Positions 55,562 through 63,654 of a stretch of DNA of 64,000 nt are shown here, one piece after another. This DNA comes from Segetibacter sp. 3557_3 (GTDB taxonomy: Bacteria > Bacteroidota > Bacteroidia > Chitinophagales > Chitinophagaceae). Where the stretch lies: positions 30,151 to 94,150 of the forward strand of contig NZ_SMSK01000021.1 in NCBI RefSeq assembly GCF_004354985.1, in the 5' to 3' direction. Position 1 is the first letter of the stretch. Every line of letters begins with the position of its first letter. The notes below the pieces were generated by a model, which made no database searches, was not told the DNA's origin, and saw only the letters and a list, made by a program, of their open reading frames with translations. The translations under genes and the position numbers were made by a program.

Positions 55562-57358
55562 TCAACTAAATACAAGTTTGTGTTTAAAAGGGGTAACTCC
55601 TGTTATATAAACACGCATACCTTCTGTTTGTAGATTGCCAAAGTGTGTACTGTATCGCTCACCACCTAAGTTGGTGATCGCCTTATGGTTATTTGCACCG
55701 GGACCAAACGTGATGGCATCCTGGCCAAGTTGATACGTGCCCATGCCTTCTTCCAGAAAATTGTTCCCATTTTCGCCTTCAGCTACCCCGGTAAGTTTAC
55801 CGCCTTCTTTAAAACAAAGCTCGATGGTTATGCGCACTTCGGCTTGCCCTTTTACTTCAAAGTGCAGCTCATTACTGCCATTTGTTTCCGTCAAAAAAAT
55901 CGTGGTGTCCAGTACTTTCACATTGCTGACAGGCCGGTTCTTAAAATCCATTTTGTTCCAAAAACGACCATCTATGCTTTCGGATAAGGTATAGTCACCG
56001 TCAACCTTCCTGAGTTGTTTGGGTATGGGTTGATAGTAAGGCACACTTAATTTCTTTTGTAGCACCCAGGTGTTCCCTACCTTCTTTAGGCCATCACTGT
56101 AAAAATATCCTGTGCTAAAAAAACTCGTCGACAGGCGCATGTATTTTAGTAGGGCCTCGCCTTTCCGGAAGCCAAAAAAATCGGGGCTGCTCGAACGACC
56201 CGAAGCAATCATTACGGGTTGGTCGGTACCGCCGAACAGGGTTGTTGTTCTGTCATTACGCCTTATGCGCAATAGATGAGATTGGGTAAACAGCTTTTCA
56301 AAATTGGTTTCCGGGGCTGCCGCGGCCGGGAGTTCTTTTTGTAACATGGGCTCTTCCATAAAGTGAATGAGTGCCCGGTTTAAAACCCGCTCGTCGAAAC
56401 CCTTAACCTGCTCTATTGTTTTTGCAATGCCGGCAAAAGTGCTGCTCTTATCATTGATGGCCATGTACCGGTAGAGCAGGTAATAACTTAAGATGGTTAA
56501 CGGACTGTTCGGGTCCTGTTGTTTCCACACATATTGATCCTGCCTCCTGGAGTCGTTTGCAACCAGTTCGCCATTTGGTTCCATGTAGTACCAGGTGGCA
56601 GCGAGATTTTTTCTCACAGGTGCATACAAGTGGGGTTTATTCAACAACCTGCCAATTGAAAGAAATGCCGTATTCTCTACATAGGAATATATCCGGCTTC
56701 GTTCAGGATAGTTGCCATCAGCGTTGATGAAGACCCCTTCTGCAAGCCATTCTTCTATTCTTGCAACATACCTCCTATTTGGGTACAGGGCATTGATACG
56801 GGCCAACGCTGCACAAATTACCCATCGATGATTTGGGGTATGCAAACCTCCAACGGTCAAGGCGTCTCCTGTTTTTACAAGAAAAGCTTTAAGGTTATCC
56901 CTGATCAGTCTTACGGCATTGCCATTTTCAGATTGCAAAACAAACGCTGCTGGTGTTACAATCTCTACGATGAACGCGGTGTCGGGCGGCGACTCGAGGT
57001 TGCCAACGTTTACGGTTCCATCCGGGGCCTGTGCGCTTAGTAAGTGTTGGGTCAACTTCTCGATGGGTAGAAGTAACGAGGCATCATGGTAGTAACGCGA
57101 TTGCTGATGGCAATAAGATGCGGTAAGCAGTGCAACATCGTACCCGATCTTACGGTTGAAGTCTCTTTTATCGAAACTTGTTGCCAATAGTTTTTCAACC
57201 ACGCCGTCGTTAGCAGCTACCAGGCGCTGCATAAGCTCAGCTTCCGGCCGATAGTAATTCGTTGAAGCTGCCCTGGTAAGCAGGGAAGGACTTAGCCATA
57301 CAATGGCCCCGGTTTTCAAGGATTGTTTAAGAAAAGTGCTGCGGGTTATCTTACTCAT
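55562..57358 (-). CDS. Secreted protein with probable alpha/alpha-toroid fold, possible polysaccharide lyase or hydrolase
   Basis: A 598-residue protein from the ATG at 57358 (a TTG 24 bases upstream is in frame but less likely). The N-terminus (TRSTFLKQSLKTGAIVWLSPSLL) resembles a weak Tat- or Sec-type export signal. Residues about 30-330 are helical, with NHRWVICAALARINALYP, GNYPERSRIYSYVENTAFLSIGRL and PNGELVANDSRRQDQYVWKQQDP; these recall the (alpha/alpha) toroid with His/Tyr/Arg active-site residues seen in heparinase- or alginate-lyase-type enzymes. Residues about 360-598 are beta-rich. I cannot name the family. It follows the minus-strand SusC4/SusD4 pair, but a terminator lies between. 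Confidence 0.6.
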   Translation of the reverse strand: MSKITRSTFLKQSLKTGAIVWLSPSLLTRAASTNYYRPEAELMQRLVAANDGVVEKLLATSFDKRDFNRKIGYDVALLTASYCHQQSRYYHDASLLLPIEKLTQHLLSAQAPDGTVNVGNLESPPDTAFIVEIVTPAAFVLQSENGNAVRLIRDNLKAFLVKTGDALTVGGLHTPNHRWVICAALARINALYPNRRYVARIEEWLAEGVFINADGNYPERSRIYSYVENTAFLSIGRLLNKPHLYAPVRKNLAATWYYMEPNGELVANDSRRQDQYVWKQQDPNSPLTILSYYLLYRYMAINDKSSTFAGIAKTIEQVKGFDERVLNRALIHFMEEPMLQKELPAAAAPETNFEKLFTQSHLLRIRRNDRTTTLFGGTDQPVMIASGRSSSPDFFGFRKGEALLKYMRLSTSFFSTGYFYSDGLKKVGNTWVLQKKLSVPYYQPIPKQLRKVDGDYTLSESIDGRFWNKMDFKNRPVSNVKVLDTTIFLTETNGSNELHFEVKGQAEVRITIELCFKEGGKLTGVAEGENGNNFLEEGMGTYQLGQDAITFGPGANNHKAITNLGGERYSTHFGNLQTEGMRVYITGVTPFKHKLVFS

Positions 57359-57446
57359 ATGGAACTGTATGGTAGTATGCAATCAGTGCGGAACTATGGT
57401 GTTGAAGTAATCGAGCCCAAAGGTATGCGGATGAACGGAATGCGAC

Positions 57447-57530
57447 GCCCGCCCGGCTGAGCCATTCGGACGGGCCCGCCAGGCTGAGCCATTTGGACGG
57501 GCAACGATGATGCCATGAAAACAAATGCCG
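57447..57530 (-). repeat. Dispersed hairpin repeat, copy G (two tandem 27-base cores)
   Basis: Two head-to-tail 27-base cores at 57447-57473 and 57474-57500, each starting GCCCGCC and ending GGACGG, with GGCTGAGCCATT in the middle. They are followed by GCAACGATGATGCCATG and a run ending in ACAAATGCC, which on the minus strand is the GGCATTTGT...CATCGTTGC flank seen in other copies. The TGTCACTCACTTGTAC arm is absent. Confidence 0.6.
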
Positions 57531-57572
57531 ATAGCCAAAAGCGATAGCTTAGTTCACAACTTAGATCAAACA

Positions 57573-57603
57573 AAAATATCAGGGTTTGATGCCCTGATAT
57601 TTT
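57573..57603 (-). terminator. Rho-independent terminator of the susC4/susD4 operon
   Basis: A perfect 12-base inverted repeat (AAAATATCAGGG, 7-base loop, mirror) beginning 18 bases after the susD4 stop codon. On the minus strand the stem ends in a T-run. It separates susC4/susD4 from the 55.6-57.4 kb gene. Confidence 0.88.
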
Positions 57604-57621
57604 GTTTATGCAACCTCCCGG

Positions 57622-59298
57622 TTATTGATAACCCGGATTTTGTTTCAGGTTTGGATTAGCCGTTATGGCATTGGTTGGTATTGGGTAAAGCCGGCGATAA
57701 GTTTCTGAATTCGTCTTGCCCAGTCCATAGCTGGTTTCGAATTTTCCAAACCGGATCATGTCGTTCCGATGCCAGTTTTCCCATGCTAATTCACGGCTTC
57801 TTTCCGCATAAATATCGTCGAGCGTTAAGCTGGTTAGCGCCGGGCTTGTTGTGCGCTGTGCCCGCAACATATTGATCAGTGATAGCGCGGTATGCCCCCC
57901 AGTTGGCGTACCCCCTCTGAAGATAGCTTCTGCTTTCATTAAGATGATATCTGAATATCGAAAAACCGGTACATCGTTATTCTGGTTCCTGGTGATGGAG
58001 TTCGCATCGGGGTAAAACTTAATGTTGCGGTAACCCGTGTTCCAGGCAATTTCATCCCTGCCAAGGTCGTACGAATTATTACCCAGTCTTGATGGCGCAA
58101 GTGGTGTCAGGTTCAGGTGGTAGGTGAATACCCCCGCAGGATCATTTCCAGTATAAAACTGGTTATACCCAAGATTGGTTGTTCTTACCATGATCGGGCT
58201 GCCGTCGTCCCAGTACTGCAACCCGGCAAGCCACTGCCGGTTTCGGATATCGTTAGGATCATTGAAATGCGCATAAAATTCATTCGTTGTCATGCGGGGT
58301 CCACTTGGCCTGTTGTTGATCAGCCCATTGCCGGTTGTGGCGTTGATGATGGGGTTTATATTGCCGCCGGGGGTAGAGCCTGAGTAGCGATACTTAATAC
58401 CGAGGTTCCGGTTAAGATCGTAACGGGCGTAAAACATGTACCCGTTGGAAGTTGCGGGATCGTATGGAATTGCGAAGATGAATTCTTTTGTGGCCGGGCC
58501 ATTTGTTGGATAAAACATCTGGAGATAGCTTGATCGCGGCTCGAGCACATACTGGGCGCCATTGCCGGCATTCATAACGCTATCGCAAGCTGCGATACAT
58601 TCGTTGTACCGTGGCGAACCTGTATATACTTCGGCGTTAATGTACAGTTTAGCCAACAGCGCATGGGCCATGTACCTCGTGGGCTTGCCATAGGTAGCAG
58701 CACCTGTAGCTGTTTTAAGAAAAGGCATTGCTGCCTTAAGTTCACTTTCAATGAAACTAAAAACCTGTGTTCTTGTTGCATTTGTTTTTAGTTCGGTACT
58801 GCCATAGCTTGTATCCAGAGGAACATTTCCGAACAGGTCCAGCATTTGAAAATACGTAAATGCCCGCATGGTTTTTAGCTCAGCCAGGCTCGTGTTTTTT
58901 GTTGCGCCCTCAGGCGATTGATTGATGATAAAAATGGTTTGATTGCAAAGACCAATCATGTTGGATAGAGCAGACCAGCCGCCGCCTACAGAAGGGTGGT
59001 CCTTGGTCCAGGTATGACGGTGCAACTCGAGGTAACGGTTACCATCTATCCAGTCGGCACCGAAAATGGCCAGCAGCGACTCATCAGACGACATGCTTTG
59101 AAGAAAGTTGTAACCCACGGGGTAGTCGCCTCGTAAGGCAATGTAAACCGGACCCATCACGGAGTTGTATTGTGCCTCTGTTTTCGGATAAGTTTCAGGA
59201 GTAAGCTCTGTTGTTACTTCTACATCCAGTTTGTGGCAAGAAGTAAGTACCAGCGCAGCAACAACGAGGGATCCTAATTTAGATATTATCTGTTTCAT
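57622..59298 (-). CDS. SusD/RagB family glycan-binding lipoprotein (fourth pair)
   Basis: A 558-residue lipoprotein from the ATG at 59298 (lipobox LVLTSC, Cys21); an in-frame start 33 bases upstream overlaps the end of susC4 and is less likely. SusD signatures are ALSNMIGLCNQTIFII, AELKTMRAFTYFQMLDLFGNVPLDT, VPVFRYSDIILMKAEAIFRGG and LDDIYAERSRELAWENWHRNDMIRFGKFE, with the C-terminal PIPTNAITANPNLKQNPGY. It partners SusC4, which ends 19 bases before it, and its transcript ends at a strong hairpin. Confidence 0.96.
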   Translation of the reverse strand: MKQIISKLGSLVVAALVLTSCHKLDVEVTTELTPETYPKTEAQYNSVMGPVYIALRGDYPVGYNFLQSMSSDESLLAIFGADWIDGNRYLELHRHTWTKDHPSVGGGWSALSNMIGLCNQTIFIINQSPEGATKNTSLAELKTMRAFTYFQMLDLFGNVPLDTSYGSTELKTNATRTQVFSFIESELKAAMPFLKTATGAATYGKPTRYMAHALLAKLYINAEVYTGSPRYNECIAACDSVMNAGNGAQYVLEPRSSYLQMFYPTNGPATKEFIFAIPYDPATSNGYMFYARYDLNRNLGIKYRYSGSTPGGNINPIINATTGNGLINNRPSGPRMTTNEFYAHFNDPNDIRNRQWLAGLQYWDDGSPIMVRTTNLGYNQFYTGNDPAGVFTYHLNLTPLAPSRLGNNSYDLGRDEIAWNTGYRNIKFYPDANSITRNQNNDVPVFRYSDIILMKAEAIFRGGTPTGGHTALSLINMLRAQRTTSPALTSLTLDDIYAERSRELAWENWHRNDMIRFGKFETSYGLGKTNSETYRRLYPIPTNAITANPNLKQNPGYQ

Positions 59299-59317
59299 AA
59301 CTTCTTTTTGTACTGCT

Positions 59318-62300
59318 TTAAAATGATACATTCACACCAAACATAAACGTGCGTGTTTTCGGGTAAAAGTTGTTATAGTCAATGCCCGGGGCTGCGCCAC
59401 CCTGGTTGATCTCAGGATCGATCCCAGTATACTTTGTAATGGTGAAGATGTTATTGCCGGTAACATACAGGCGTATGTTGTTGACATACTTAATTGGCTC
59501 CTTGAAGTTGTAGCCAAGGGTAGCATTGTCCAGGCGTACATAGTCGCCATTTTCAATATAACGGTTGGAGTAAAATGAATTCTTCGTATCCTTTATGTTA
59601 TCGTCTGCGGCAGTCACGAGCAGGTTGTTTGCTGTTGCTGCTGATACAAAGGCAAGGTCTGCGCGTGTTGCATTGAAAATTTTATTTCCAAAAACTGCCC
59701 TGGCAAATACATTCAGATCAAGTTTTTTGTAGCGGAAAGTATTGCTCCATCCTGCCAACAGCTTTGGTTGTGCATCGCCCATGTAGAAGTAGTCTGCGCC
59801 AATCAGCGGGTTGCCGCTTCCCGTGGTTTTGCTGCCGTCTTTTTTGTAAAACTGCGATATCCCGTTTTCATCTTTACCAGCGTACTGCAGGGTAAAGAAT
59901 TGACCCAATGGGTAACCAACTTTCAACAATTGTAAACTTGCGCCTGTTTGTCCGGGACCTTCAGGCGAGGTGTACCGGATAGAATCGCTATTGCTGTATG
60001 GACCTTGTAAACTGGTGATCCGGTTTTTATTGTGGGCCAGGTTAAGGCTTGATGTCCAGGTGAAATCTTTATTGGTAACCGGTGTAGCATTTAAGCTCAA
60101 TTCAACCCCTTTATTGCTGATGCTTCCGCCATTCGCAATAATACGCCCGCCAGGCACCAGTGCCGAAGAAACGGTGTAAGTAAAAAGCATATCCGTTGTT
60201 TCTTTGTTGTACCAATCTACAGATCCGCTTAGTTTTCCTTTCAGGATGGTGAAGTCTAGTCCGAGGTTCGTAGTAGATATCTTCTCCCAACGCAGGTCGG
60301 GGTTTGAACCCTGTATGGGTCCGTAAGCGTTTTCCTGCACACCATTGTTGTAATAGGTGCCGGCTATACCATAGATCAGCTTGCTGGAGTAAGCGCCAAT
60401 ACCGCCTGAGTTACCTGTAACCCCATAGCTGGCCCTGAGTTTCAGGTCGCTGAAGATGTTCTGATTTGCCATGAAGTCTTCCTGAGTTATCCTCCACGCA
60501 ATACTTGCTGAAGGAAAATATCCCCACTGGTAATTTGATCCAAACACCGAACTTCCGTCGCGACGTAAGGAAGCCTGTAAAAGATACTTGTCTTTGTAAT
60601 TGTAGTTTAATCTTGCGAAGTCTGAGATCAACCTGATCTTTTGGTAAGTAAGGTCCTCACCAAAGTTTACGCGGTAGCTTGTTAACGCATAGGGGTTACC
60701 CAGGGTTAGATTGGAGTACCCCAATGCATCGGTTGGAAAGTTTGTGCTCGATGTTTGAAAACCTTCTCCGTTTGTATTGTCCTGCCAGGAATAGCCAACT
60801 ACGGCATTGATCGTGTGCTCGCCCAGCTTCTTGTTCCAGGTCAGGAACGATTCAAGGGTTGTTGTTGTATTTTGAAACGTGTTGCGGATAGCCGAACCGT
60901 TCCTGCCAAACAGGTTTCCGATAAGGGTATGTCCAATGCCGATACCAGGGTCGGGGTTGTTGTAAAAGTTGGAAGTCGGGTACTGGCCATAGTAACTACC
61001 GTAAAACTCACCATGAAGGGTAGACGTTTTTTGGTAAGCTACGTTTGCATTATAGGTTAGGTTAAAAGGCAGCTTTACTTCAGTTGTAAATGCTCCAATC
61101 AACGAATTATATTTTGTATCATCCTCCGCATTATTAGTTATCGCTAAGGGATTAAAATACCCGGTAGTGTTCAGGTTCTCAAAATAACTGCCGTCGGGGT
61201 TCAACACGGGAGAAACCGGCAAGTGTTTAGCAGCCTGTAACAGCACGATATTCTGCAGCGGTACATAGTTAGAATTGCTGTTCGAGTTGGCTACATTAAG
61301 GCCAAACTTAACTTTGTCGTTCAACGCATATTGCTCTATGTTAAGCCGTGCAATGATCCTTTTCAACCGGCTCTTGAGCAGGATACCTTCTTTGTCGAAA
61401 TAGTTTATGCTTGCGCTGTACGTGCTGTGTTCCGTGCCTCCGGTAAAAGATAAGTTATGGTTATGCGAAATCGCCTGTGATCGTTGAATGGCGCTTTGCC
61501 AGTCGGTGTCGGCGTTTTTATCATCGTTCGGCGAAAAGGCGGACCCGTTTGCGGCAAGATAGGCACGTATCTGTGCAGCATCCATCAGGTCTAAGCGATT
61601 GCTTTCTTTTTCAATACCAACATAACCGCTGTAGTTGGTTTGCACCTGGCCCTTGCGGCCTTTTTTTGTGGTGATCATGATAACCCCATTAGCGGCCCTG
61701 TTACCATAGATCGCAGTAGCCGAAGCATCTTTTAAAACGTCCATCGAGGCGATATCATCCGGGGCAACGGTTGCAATGTCGGCACCGGGAACACCATCAA
61801 TTACATAAAACGGACCCTGCGGGCTATTAATGGTAGACGCTCCTCTGAGGATAACGGCAGCAGGCCGGTTGGGATCGCCGCTTGCTGATACATTAACACC
61901 TGCAACCTTGCCTTGTAACAGTTGTCCTACATCAGCAATGGCACCGCGGTTCAGGTCTTCGGGCTTAAGGCTGGTAACCGCGCTGGATAAATTCCGGCGA
62001 TTGCTTCTGCCATAACCTACCACCACCACTTCATTTAACTGCGAAACCCTTTCACTCAGCACAATGCTTAGTGGCTGGTCGCCGGATACGGTCACCTCTT
62101 TGGATTGAAAGTTCACCGCCGACAAAACGAGGGTAGCTGAAGGTGCAGCTTTAATCGTAAAAGCTCCGTTTTGGTCGGTTACCGATTTTGTGGTTGCGCC
62201 TTTTACAGCAATGGTTACACCTATCGCAGGCTGACCTTTACTGTCTGCCACCGTACCTTTTACATCTTGTGTTCCCTGTGCTCCCGCAACCAGGTTTACA

Positions 62301-62374
62301 AGCAGGAAAAGCAGCAGCATCCATAAGTTGCTTTGCCACCGGATGGCTGTAGCTAATCGTTTTTTCATGATCAT
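59318..62374 (-). CDS. SusC/RagA family TonB-linked outer membrane transporter (fourth pair)
   Basis: A 1018-residue transporter with signal peptide (about 1-33, ending NLVAGAQ), carboxypeptidase-like domain (about 36-110), plug-start motif LNEVVVVGYGRSNRRNLSSAV, FYVIDGVPGADI and IASMDVLKDASATAIYGNRAANGVIMITTKKG, and a barrel ending TFMFGVNVSF. ATG at 62374 is followed by a second at 62368, either of which may start. It is upstream of SusD4 in a minus-strand operon. Substrate unknown; the secreted toroid-like protein downstream suggests an acidic or lyase-sensitive polysaccharide, which is inference only. Confidence 0.95.
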   Translation of the reverse strand: MIMKKRLATAIRWQSNLWMLLLFLLVNLVAGAQGTQDVKGTVADSKGQPAIGVTIAVKGATTKSVTDQNGAFTIKAAPSATLVLSAVNFQSKEVTVSGDQPLSIVLSERVSQLNEVVVVGYGRSNRRNLSSAVTSLKPEDLNRGAIADVGQLLQGKVAGVNVSASGDPNRPAAVILRGASTINSPQGPFYVIDGVPGADIATVAPDDIASMDVLKDASATAIYGNRAANGVIMITTKKGRKGQVQTNYSGYVGIEKESNRLDLMDAAQIRAYLAANGSAFSPNDDKNADTDWQSAIQRSQAISHNHNLSFTGGTEHSTYSASINYFDKEGILLKSRLKRIIARLNIEQYALNDKVKFGLNVANSNSNSNYVPLQNIVLLQAAKHLPVSPVLNPDGSYFENLNTTGYFNPLAITNNAEDDTKYNSLIGAFTTEVKLPFNLTYNANVAYQKTSTLHGEFYGSYYGQYPTSNFYNNPDPGIGIGHTLIGNLFGRNGSAIRNTFQNTTTTLESFLTWNKKLGEHTINAVVGYSWQDNTNGEGFQTSSTNFPTDALGYSNLTLGNPYALTSYRVNFGEDLTYQKIRLISDFARLNYNYKDKYLLQASLRRDGSSVFGSNYQWGYFPSASIAWRITQEDFMANQNIFSDLKLRASYGVTGNSGGIGAYSSKLIYGIAGTYYNNGVQENAYGPIQGSNPDLRWEKISTTNLGLDFTILKGKLSGSVDWYNKETTDMLFTYTVSSALVPGGRIIANGGSISNKGVELSLNATPVTNKDFTWTSSLNLAHNKNRITSLQGPYSNSDSIRYTSPEGPGQTGASLQLLKVGYPLGQFFTLQYAGKDENGISQFYKKDGSKTTGSGNPLIGADYFYMGDAQPKLLAGWSNTFRYKKLDLNVFARAVFGNKIFNATRADLAFVSAATANNLLVTAADDNIKDTKNSFYSNRYIENGDYVRLDNATLGYNFKEPIKYVNNIRLYVTGNNIFTITKYTGIDPEINQGGAAPGIDYNNFYPKTRTFMFGVNVSF

Positions 62375-62470
62375 GTGTTTTATTGTTTAGAGCGTCTTGA
62401 ACTTGTCTGCGTATTGGAGAATCAGCCCCGCTACTGTGAAGTGCCTACCTGTATAATCAGGCTATCATCC

Positions 62471-62546
62471 ATTGCATTTTTTTTGGGGACCAACATCGGT
62501 TTTCATCTGGTCATCGTTGCCACGCTCGCTTGTACGGTTGTGCAAT
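62471..62546 (+). repeat. Dispersed repeat, copy H (short type)
   Basis: Bounded by ATTGCA and TGCAAT, it reads: a T-run, GGGGACCAACATCGG, TTTTCATCTGG, then ATC followed by GTTGCCACGCTCGCTTGTAC. The 23 bases 62515-62537 are identical to copy D at 30977-30999. The T-run and GGGGACCAAC match copy A, linking the short and long types. Confidence 0.65.
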
Positions 62547-63137
62547 GCGCAGCGGCAGTTTTCGACGCTGAGCTTATACCGGGTATGCCCAAAAGCTGCA
62601 GTTGTATGGAGGCCATTATCTGCGATTATAGTGAGTTAATAGGGTTGATAATAAGGCTTAGGATAATACCTACGGATAAACTAAGGAACTTGCATTTTTG
62701 CTTTTGAACTTGGGTAGCATCGATAATGGGTATCGGGTCGGAGTAGGATTTTGCAAGCAAGAGTTGATTTGTTGTTGGTAAATGATGGTACCAAATTGAG
62801 CCTTTTATTGCGTACGGAATAACAGTAATGAAACTTTATTAACGAAAACGATTTCGTAATCCATTGCTACCGTGCATGGGTGAAATAGGGACCCGGCACA
62901 AACAGGGTGTGCTTATTTGGCCAAAGCAACATCGCTTAGTGATGGGGCAACTACCTGTTGCTTACTGTAAATGGGGCCCGAAGAAACGCCATAATTTACT
63001 TCTTATTTTCTGAATGAAGTTGAAGTAGCCCGCTTGTATAACCCGGTTCCAGGGCAAAGCATTCGAACACCTCATGGTGGATAAGCTGCAGCAAATTTCA
63101 ACTGCAAGCGGGTAGGGTACGGTACTTGATAAATGAA

Positions 63138-63165
63138 AAAGCCTGAACAGGGTCGTTCAGGCTTT
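63138..63165 (-). terminator. Rho-independent terminator, probably of the PID-CTERM-like gene
   Basis: An 11-base perfect inverted repeat (AAAGCCTGAAC, 6-base loop, GTTCAGGCTTT) followed on the minus strand by TTCATTT. It lies 150 bases downstream of the minus-strand small gene at 63316-63528, with no other gene between. Confidence 0.8.
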
Positions 63166-63315
63166 CAGGAGTAGGTAATCGTAAAAATGCACATGGTGCA
63201 TAGCAAAGCTGTTTGACCAAAAAGCTGAATCAGGGCACACATTTTTGCTCCTTGGTGCTGCTGTTTGTATCAATATTCACCGGCTAACAATTTTGCTCCC
63301 GGCTCTCCCAGACGA

Positions 63316-63528
63316 TCAATCCAGGTTGGTTTCTTTTTGCTCGTTACGGTAGTCGACTGCCTTCTTTACGCCATAGCCTACACCAGCCGCAATCAATAAG
63401 GTCAATCCTCCGTCTAACGGAACATCCGGGTCTTCACCGGGATCCTGGGCATGTGCTGGTGCGGGGAAGATGCTTAACCCGACAATAATGAAAAACGCCC
63501 ACTGAATTGAAACAAAAAACTTTTTCAT
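63316..63528 (-). CDS. PID-CTERM-like protein-sorting domain small protein
   Basis: A 70-residue protein starting at ATG 63528; an in-frame start 66 bases upstream precedes the signal peptide and is rejected. It consists of a signal peptide (about 1-28, WAFFIIVGLSIFPAPAHAQ), a short Asp/Pro-rich mature part (DPGEDPDVP) and a C-terminal sorting-like tail: PLDGGLTLLIAAGVGYGVKKAVDYR, i.e. motif, hydrophobic helix and basic end. This tripartite tail matches the PID-CTERM type of Bacteroidota, thought to be processed by an exosortase-like enzyme. Almost nothing remains once the signals are removed, so it may be a small surface or regulatory peptide. No exosortase gene is in the window. Confidence 0.82.
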   Translation of the reverse strand: MKKFFVSIQWAFFIIVGLSIFPAPAHAQDPGEDPDVPLDGGLTLLIAAGVGYGVKKAVDYRNEQKETNLD

Positions 63529-63590
63529 GCTAAATTGATTTGATGATTGTATTTGATCAAAAGTTTGTTCGTTAACTGCTTTAAGTAAAA

Positions 63591-63621
63591 CCACAGGGAA
63601 GGGCCATTGCCCTCCCTGTGG
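63591..63621 (-). terminator. Rho-independent terminator of the type IX secretion cargo gene
   Basis: CCACAGGGA ... TCCCTGTGG with an inner AGGGC/GCCCT continuation (one bulge), followed on the minus strand by TTTTA. It lies 34 bases after the stop codon of the cargo gene at 63655. Confidence 0.85.
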
Positions 63622-63654
63622 ATCAAAATGATTGTTCTACCAGCCGTTTGCCGG

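Larger units (their letters stand above)
62375..63315. other. Long intergenic region with repeat copy H
   Basis: About 940 bases upstream of susC4. Copy H of the repeat family occupies about 62471-62546 and a terminator hairpin 63138-63165. A 110-codon plus-strand frame (62375-62707) runs through the repeat and is judged non-coding. No regulator gene is present. Confidence 0.5.

Noticed and set aside
62375..62707. 110-codon plus-strand frame upstream of susC4
   Set aside because: It runs through dispersed repeat copy H, whose sequence is shared with another non-coding site, so its translation is incidental.
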